Source: Acrasis kona (lineage: Eukaryota; Heterolobosea; Eutetramitea; Acrasida; Acrasidae). From it: DNA of 64,000 bases. Each line of letters opens with the position of its first letter. The first letter of the stretch is position 1. The notes beneath the pieces are model-generated. The model did no database searches, was not told the DNA's origin, and worked only from the letters and a program-made list of their open reading frames with translations. Below, in pieces: positions 60,285 through 64,000 of this stretch. Both the position numbers and the translations under genes were made by a program. The stretch spans positions 1-64,000 of the forward strand of contig JAOPGA020000496.1 of the NCBI GenBank assembly GCA_026419775.2. Direction: 5' to 3'.

Positions 60285-62085
60285 ATGAATGATGACTCAC
60301 AATCAACGGACGTTGAACTAGTTACGGTTCAAATGGAGGAGCTCCACCCACATACTCAGAGAAGAGCGATGGATGTGCCCCGAAGCGAACTCGATTTTTT
60401 ACCTGATAGAACCTTCAAAGAAAGAATGCAAATGTACGCACGTAACTTTAGATGGAAGGACAGGTATTACTTCTATATACACATTATTTATATAGTAGTA
60501 ATGACATTTATCGGTTCATTCATAATTTTTGGCATTTCGCACAAAGAGGTCTACTACTTGGATGCTCTTTTTATATCGACGTCATCGGTATGCATCACCG
60601 GTCTGTACACTGTACCACTTCAAAGCATCAGCATACCCAGTCAAGTCATTATTCTCCTGCTCACTGTAAGCATGCTCTGCTACTGTATCTAATTTTGATA
60701 GATTGTTGGTGGACTTCCATTTACCACGTTACCACTGCAAATATACAAACTAATAAAGCACTACAGGCTGTGGAAGAAATGGGAGGGCGAGAGAGTAAGT
60801 TCGCATAGGCGCGAGAGTAAGGATGAACAAGTATGCGTCGACGAAATGATTTTTAAGTCAAAATTACTCATTTTAATTGTGGTCTTGTCGACCTTTTTTG
60901 TTGTTGTTATGGCTTTTTTCATCATTGTTGGCATCTATCTCCAATTATCTTATTCTGTTTTGAATGGACTGAGCCCTTGGTGGTTCGCCCTCTTCTTAGC
61001 CATAGCCGGATTCAACAACGTTGGTTACTCTTTTTATTCTGGTCCATTTACACTGGATGTGTTTATGAACATTGCAATCATATTGCTTGTAACCATCGGC
61101 AATTGTTATTTCCCTTTTGTGATTTGGTCGATCATAAAAACAATGAAGAGGATTTGCTCATGCATACCTCGTCTCAAGAACAGTTTGGGAGATGTTTGTG
61201 AGTTTGCACTCAATAATCACCATCATCTCTCATTGCACTTGTTTCCCGCTTTACAAACACGTCTGTTCATGTTTGTGAATATCTTTATATTGATAGTTGG
61301 TACGTTTACTACTCTGGGACTCGAGTATAACAATGAAATACTGGCGCAGTACAACGGAGGGCAGCGATTTATGATCATGTTGTTTCAAGCAGTCAACACA
61401 AGATCTTCTGGTTTTGGAACCGTAGATTACACGAGGTTTTCGAATGCCACGTTGATAGTGTACATTATTATGATGCGGATCAAACCTCAGATGTGGTGCA
61501 ATCTAGAGGAGGGTGTTTACAATATTCAAAATATTAACGAAAAAGAGGACATCCGCCGATCTAAAAGGATAATGGGCTTCCTTCCTCCATTTCCTCCGCC
61601 GCAGCGGGTTAATACGGCCACTATCGTAACATCCACGTCTGTTCATAGTTCTCTGTCTGCTCTTGATGATGAACAAAAGATACCATACATTTACAACTTT
61701 TTTAAAAGACTAAAAAGAAAATTTGATGCTATTTTTAAGAAAAGTACTGCAGAACACAATCTATCTCTTGTCTCAAAACTATGTTTGGATTATTTTGATT
61801 GTATTTATTATAACTGCTGCCGAAAACTACTTGTTGGTTGATCAACCTCAATACTTTAATGTTACTAGAATATTGTTTGAAGTGATATCTGCGTTTGGTA
61901 ATGTAGGTCTCACGATGGGATTGCCTAACAGGGATCCATCTCTTTCTGGCTACTTTGGTCCTGTTTCTAAACTATGCATCATTGTGACAATGATTCATGG
62001 CAGACACAGAGGATTTTACGGGTCCATGAAGGATCAAGAAAAACTTTCCAGTGCAAGGACTAACATTGCTTATACTGTACAATGA
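60285..62085 (+). CDS. Trk-type K+ transporter with one frameshift
   Basis: Exon 1 (60285-60665) and exon 2 (from 60702) are split by a 36-bp intron. The membrane helices and pore loops of a Trk/HKT transporter are present: STSSVCITGLYTVP (first pore), FNNVGYSFYSGP (second), AVNTRSSGFGTVDYTRFSN (third) and SAFGNVGLTMGLPN (fourth). A fungal-type MIHGRHRGFYGSMKDQEK end follows. The frame breaks at about 61738-61741, where removing one A from an aaaa run would restore IFKK into the last membrane helix (NYVWIILIVFIITAAENYL). Either a sequencing error or a recent frameshift is possible. All four G-containing filters are intact, which favours a live gene. Confidence 0.85.
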
Positions 62086-62131
62086 TCTGTATTAAATTCA
62101 TTTTATTAACAATAATGTACAATATAATATA

Positions 62132-63589
62132 TCAAGCGGTTGAACCTTCCCCCTCTGAAAGTTCATCCTTATTTTCCTTTTCCATGGCACTTTTCATTGC
62201 ATTTAATCTATTAAAAGACGACCTTTTGATGTCCTTCATAAAATCAACTTCAGCATGCTTTTGAACAATGTTATCGAGGTCCTCCTTCGACAACTCCAAC
62301 ACATCACAAAATGTCACGGTCCTCACACTAGCTGTTCTTTTACCATCACCCAATAGGGCCATCTCGCCTATATAACTTCCAGCACCGAGCGATATAATGA
62401 AATTGCCACCGCCCGTTGTAATTTCGACTTGTCCTTTGTTTACAAAGAACATTTTATCTCCAACTTCACCGCACGTGAATATATATTCATTAGGAGCAAA
62501 CACTCGCTGTTTTAACTTTATAATCAACTCATGCAACAACTTGTCGGAGGCCCTTCGTAAAAAGGGTACTTGAGCAACGAGATTTTTATTTGTGTGCAAA
62601 ATAATTTCAGATTTCATGGAGTCGGGTAGGTCGTTCAAAATCTTGCTTTCTTCTTCATTTTGGTCATGATATATTTTGTACTCCATATATTCACAAACCC
62701 TTTTTGTTAACTGAATGGGAACTTTTTTACGGCGTAGATAGTTATGCAACTTTTCAATTCTTTCCTGTGCAATATTGTCCCTTTGGTTGGCCATAGATAG
62801 GATGGAAGAGCTTAATGAACCAATGATAGACGCATAAGAAGTTATACTTGCAAGACTAATGAACACAACAAAAACACGTTGAGTATGAGTTTGAGGGGAT
62901 CCTGTTCCTGTATCAGCCCCACTCATTTTGCCTATTCCCCAGAATAGAGCATAAGCATAACGAATCAATAATGGTTCCTGAGCCCATTCGACGCCCATCA
63001 CAAAGTCATCAGATCCATAACCTTGCACGATGCACATCAAGGACCATGCACATCCAATCCAATGAGTTAACATGAATATTAATAAAACTTGTGAAAAGAT
63101 GTGAATGTATGTTGGATTGAGGTATGAACTTAATCGTACTGCTGTTCTGTTCATGGCCTGCACTAACCTAACAAAGTGTAGTAACTTTGGCATTCTCGCC
63201 ACCATACAAAATAATTCCAATAAAACTGCATTCTCACGCGTGTGTTGCATTTTGGCCCAGACTTCTACAAATGTATCCAATGGGAGACTGCAAAAGACAT
63301 CAAGATAAAAGTCTGCTGCGACATATCTCTTCTTCAATTCAACATAATCTGTAATAAGTTCACCCTCATAATACCGAGCAAGTCTCGGTTGAATATATAC
63401 AGTATTTAGGAACAGAATCAAGTCCGTCGCAAAATCAAACATCTCATAAGGTGTGTTTGAGTACTCTGGAGCAAATCCTGTTTTGAACGGTACAATAAAT
63501 AAAACGTGTATCCAAGATACGCAGAGCATGTATTTCCACGCCTTTGTGTACGGGCTATTCGGTAGCAGTATTGTTGTGTTCTCCTTCAT
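62132..63589 (-). CDS. Cyclic-nucleotide-gated ion channel (CNG/HCN/EAG class)
   Basis: 485 residues from the ATG at 63589, single exon. Six membrane helices: MLCVSWIHVLFIVPF, the S4 region FCMVARMPKLLHFVRLVQA (few Arg, so weak voltage sensing), and the S5/S6 segment IHIFSQVLLIFMLTHWIGC. The pore sequence reads ALFWGIGKMSGADTGTG instead of a GYGD filter. A C-linker (YLRRKKVPIQLTKRVCEYMEY) and a cyclic-nucleotide-binding domain follow (AGSYIGEMALLGDGKRTASVR), with the Glu-Met-Ala and Arg-Thr-Ala positions that contact cNMP intact. It is probably a cation channel opened by cAMP or cGMP; ion selectivity is unclear because of the odd filter. Confidence 0.92.
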   Translation of the reverse strand: MKENTTILLPNSPYTKAWKYMLCVSWIHVLFIVPFKTGFAPEYSNTPYEMFDFATDLILFLNTVYIQPRLARYYEGELITDYVELKKRYVAADFYLDVFCSLPLDTFVEVWAKMQHTRENAVLLELFCMVARMPKLLHFVRLVQAMNRTAVRLSSYLNPTYIHIFSQVLLIFMLTHWIGCAWSLMCIVQGYGSDDFVMGVEWAQEPLLIRYAYALFWGIGKMSGADTGTGSPQTHTQRVFVVFISLASITSYASIIGSLSSSILSMANQRDNIAQERIEKLHNYLRRKKVPIQLTKRVCEYMEYKIYHDQNEEESKILNDLPDSMKSEIILHTNKNLVAQVPFLRRASDKLLHELIIKLKQRVFAPNEYIFTCGEVGDKMFFVNKGQVEITTGGGNFIISLGAGSYIGEMALLGDGKRTASVRTVTFCDVLELSKEDLDNIVQKHAEVDFMKDIKRSSFNRLNAMKSAMEKENKDELSEGEGSTA

Positions 63590-63592
63590 CAA

Positions 63593-64000
63593 TCTTTCTT
63601 CACTTGTAATAATAGATTAATGTTATTTTTGGCATTATTGGAATCTATGAAAACATCTTGAAAAAAGTTACAGTACCTGTAGAGTTGTAAAACAAGGAAA
63701 AAATTGGGATGTATTTTTGGTGTGGATAATTTTATGATACTTTTATAAAAGTCTAAGTCCAGCTCATGCTATATATAGCGCTCTCTGTGCTTCGTTTATT
63801 GCCAACGCGCTCACGAAAAGTCATTTTACAGATACAAATTTCTTGAACGCACTGTTAACATGTTGGTCAATGAAATCTGCATTTCCTGCTTGCATACACT
63901 GTTTTGAAAAAGTGTCCGGAGTTTTACAACTCCTATGGGAAAGTACGCGATAGGTCCATTATAGAGTTGACCAGATGTCTATCCTCACGTCTTTTTATGG
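63593..64000. other. Intergenic, no supported gene
   Basis: AT-rich upstream region of the channel gene. A TATA-like ctatatatagc lies near 63,770. A few short frames occur on the plus strand after 63,860, but none is long enough or motif-bearing enough to call. Confidence 0.4.

Overview
This is nuclear DNA from a unicellular eukaryote. It is AT-rich, gene-dense and uses TAA, TAG and TGA as stops. Most genes are broken by very short introns, typically 35-48 bp, with GTAAGT/GTATGT-like donors, a CTAAY branch-like motif and a short T-rich 3' end. The gene set points to a free-living flagellated or amoeboid protist: a SCAR/WAVE protein, a BAR protein, a Sfi1/POC5-like centriolar protein, RGS proteins, a giant kinase-ATPase-histidine kinase hybrid, a fungal-style Trk transporter, and mitochondrial HslV and GatC. 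A heterolobosean relative of Naegleria/Acrasis is my best guess, but it is an inference.

Layout. 0-7 kb: the 3' end of a piggyBac-like transposase, a thioredoxin-like/RGS fusion, mitochondrial gatC, a BTB-BACK-MATH protein and two uncertain overlapping small genes. 7-13 kb: a decayed P-loop (RHS-like) ATPase, a kinase/RING gene whose 5' part is the highlight of the window, and a second decayed P-loop region. 13-25 kb: two unrecognised genes (one with an XRCC4-like layout), hslV, an acidic protein, the 1,934-residue hybrid histidine kinase and a Na,K-ATPase-beta-like membrane protein. 25-38 kb: proteasome beta 6, deoxyhypusine synthase, cornichon, BAR, SCAR/WAVE, an ectophosphodiesterase, proteasome chaperone PAC4, two unrecognised acidic proteins and the MTR4 helicase. 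38-52 kb: an RGS protein, a mitochondrial carrier, a mitochondrial membrane protein, a secreted PEP-synthase-like protein, a GNAT, ENY2, an LRR protein, an RCC1 protein and the centriolar protein. 52-54.5 kb is gene-poor. 54.5-64 kb: an EF-hand protein, an SDR, tRNA-Ser(AGA), a 2-hydroxyacid dehydrogenase, a SNARE-like protein, proline iminopeptidase, Trk and a cyclic-nucleotide-gated channel.

Highlight. On the minus strand, 9,932-11,106 holds 22 consecutive candidate exons of exactly 3 nt, one codon each. Most are separated by near-identical 48-bp introns with intact GT...CTAAY...AG signals. Spliced, they join an 11-codon ATG exon to the coiled-coil/kinase/RING body in frame and build a Cys/His-rich motif (C-x2-H-x2-C-x2-C) that spans the junction. 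On the plus strand the same DNA looks like a 51-bp minisatellite.

The genes do not form operons. Three proteostasis genes (hslV, PSMB1, PSMG4) and two membrane/actin genes (BAR, SCAR) lie near each other, but I see no evidence that they are co-regulated. Two otherwise good reading frames are broken by a single base in an A-run, which suggests that some sequencing error remains.
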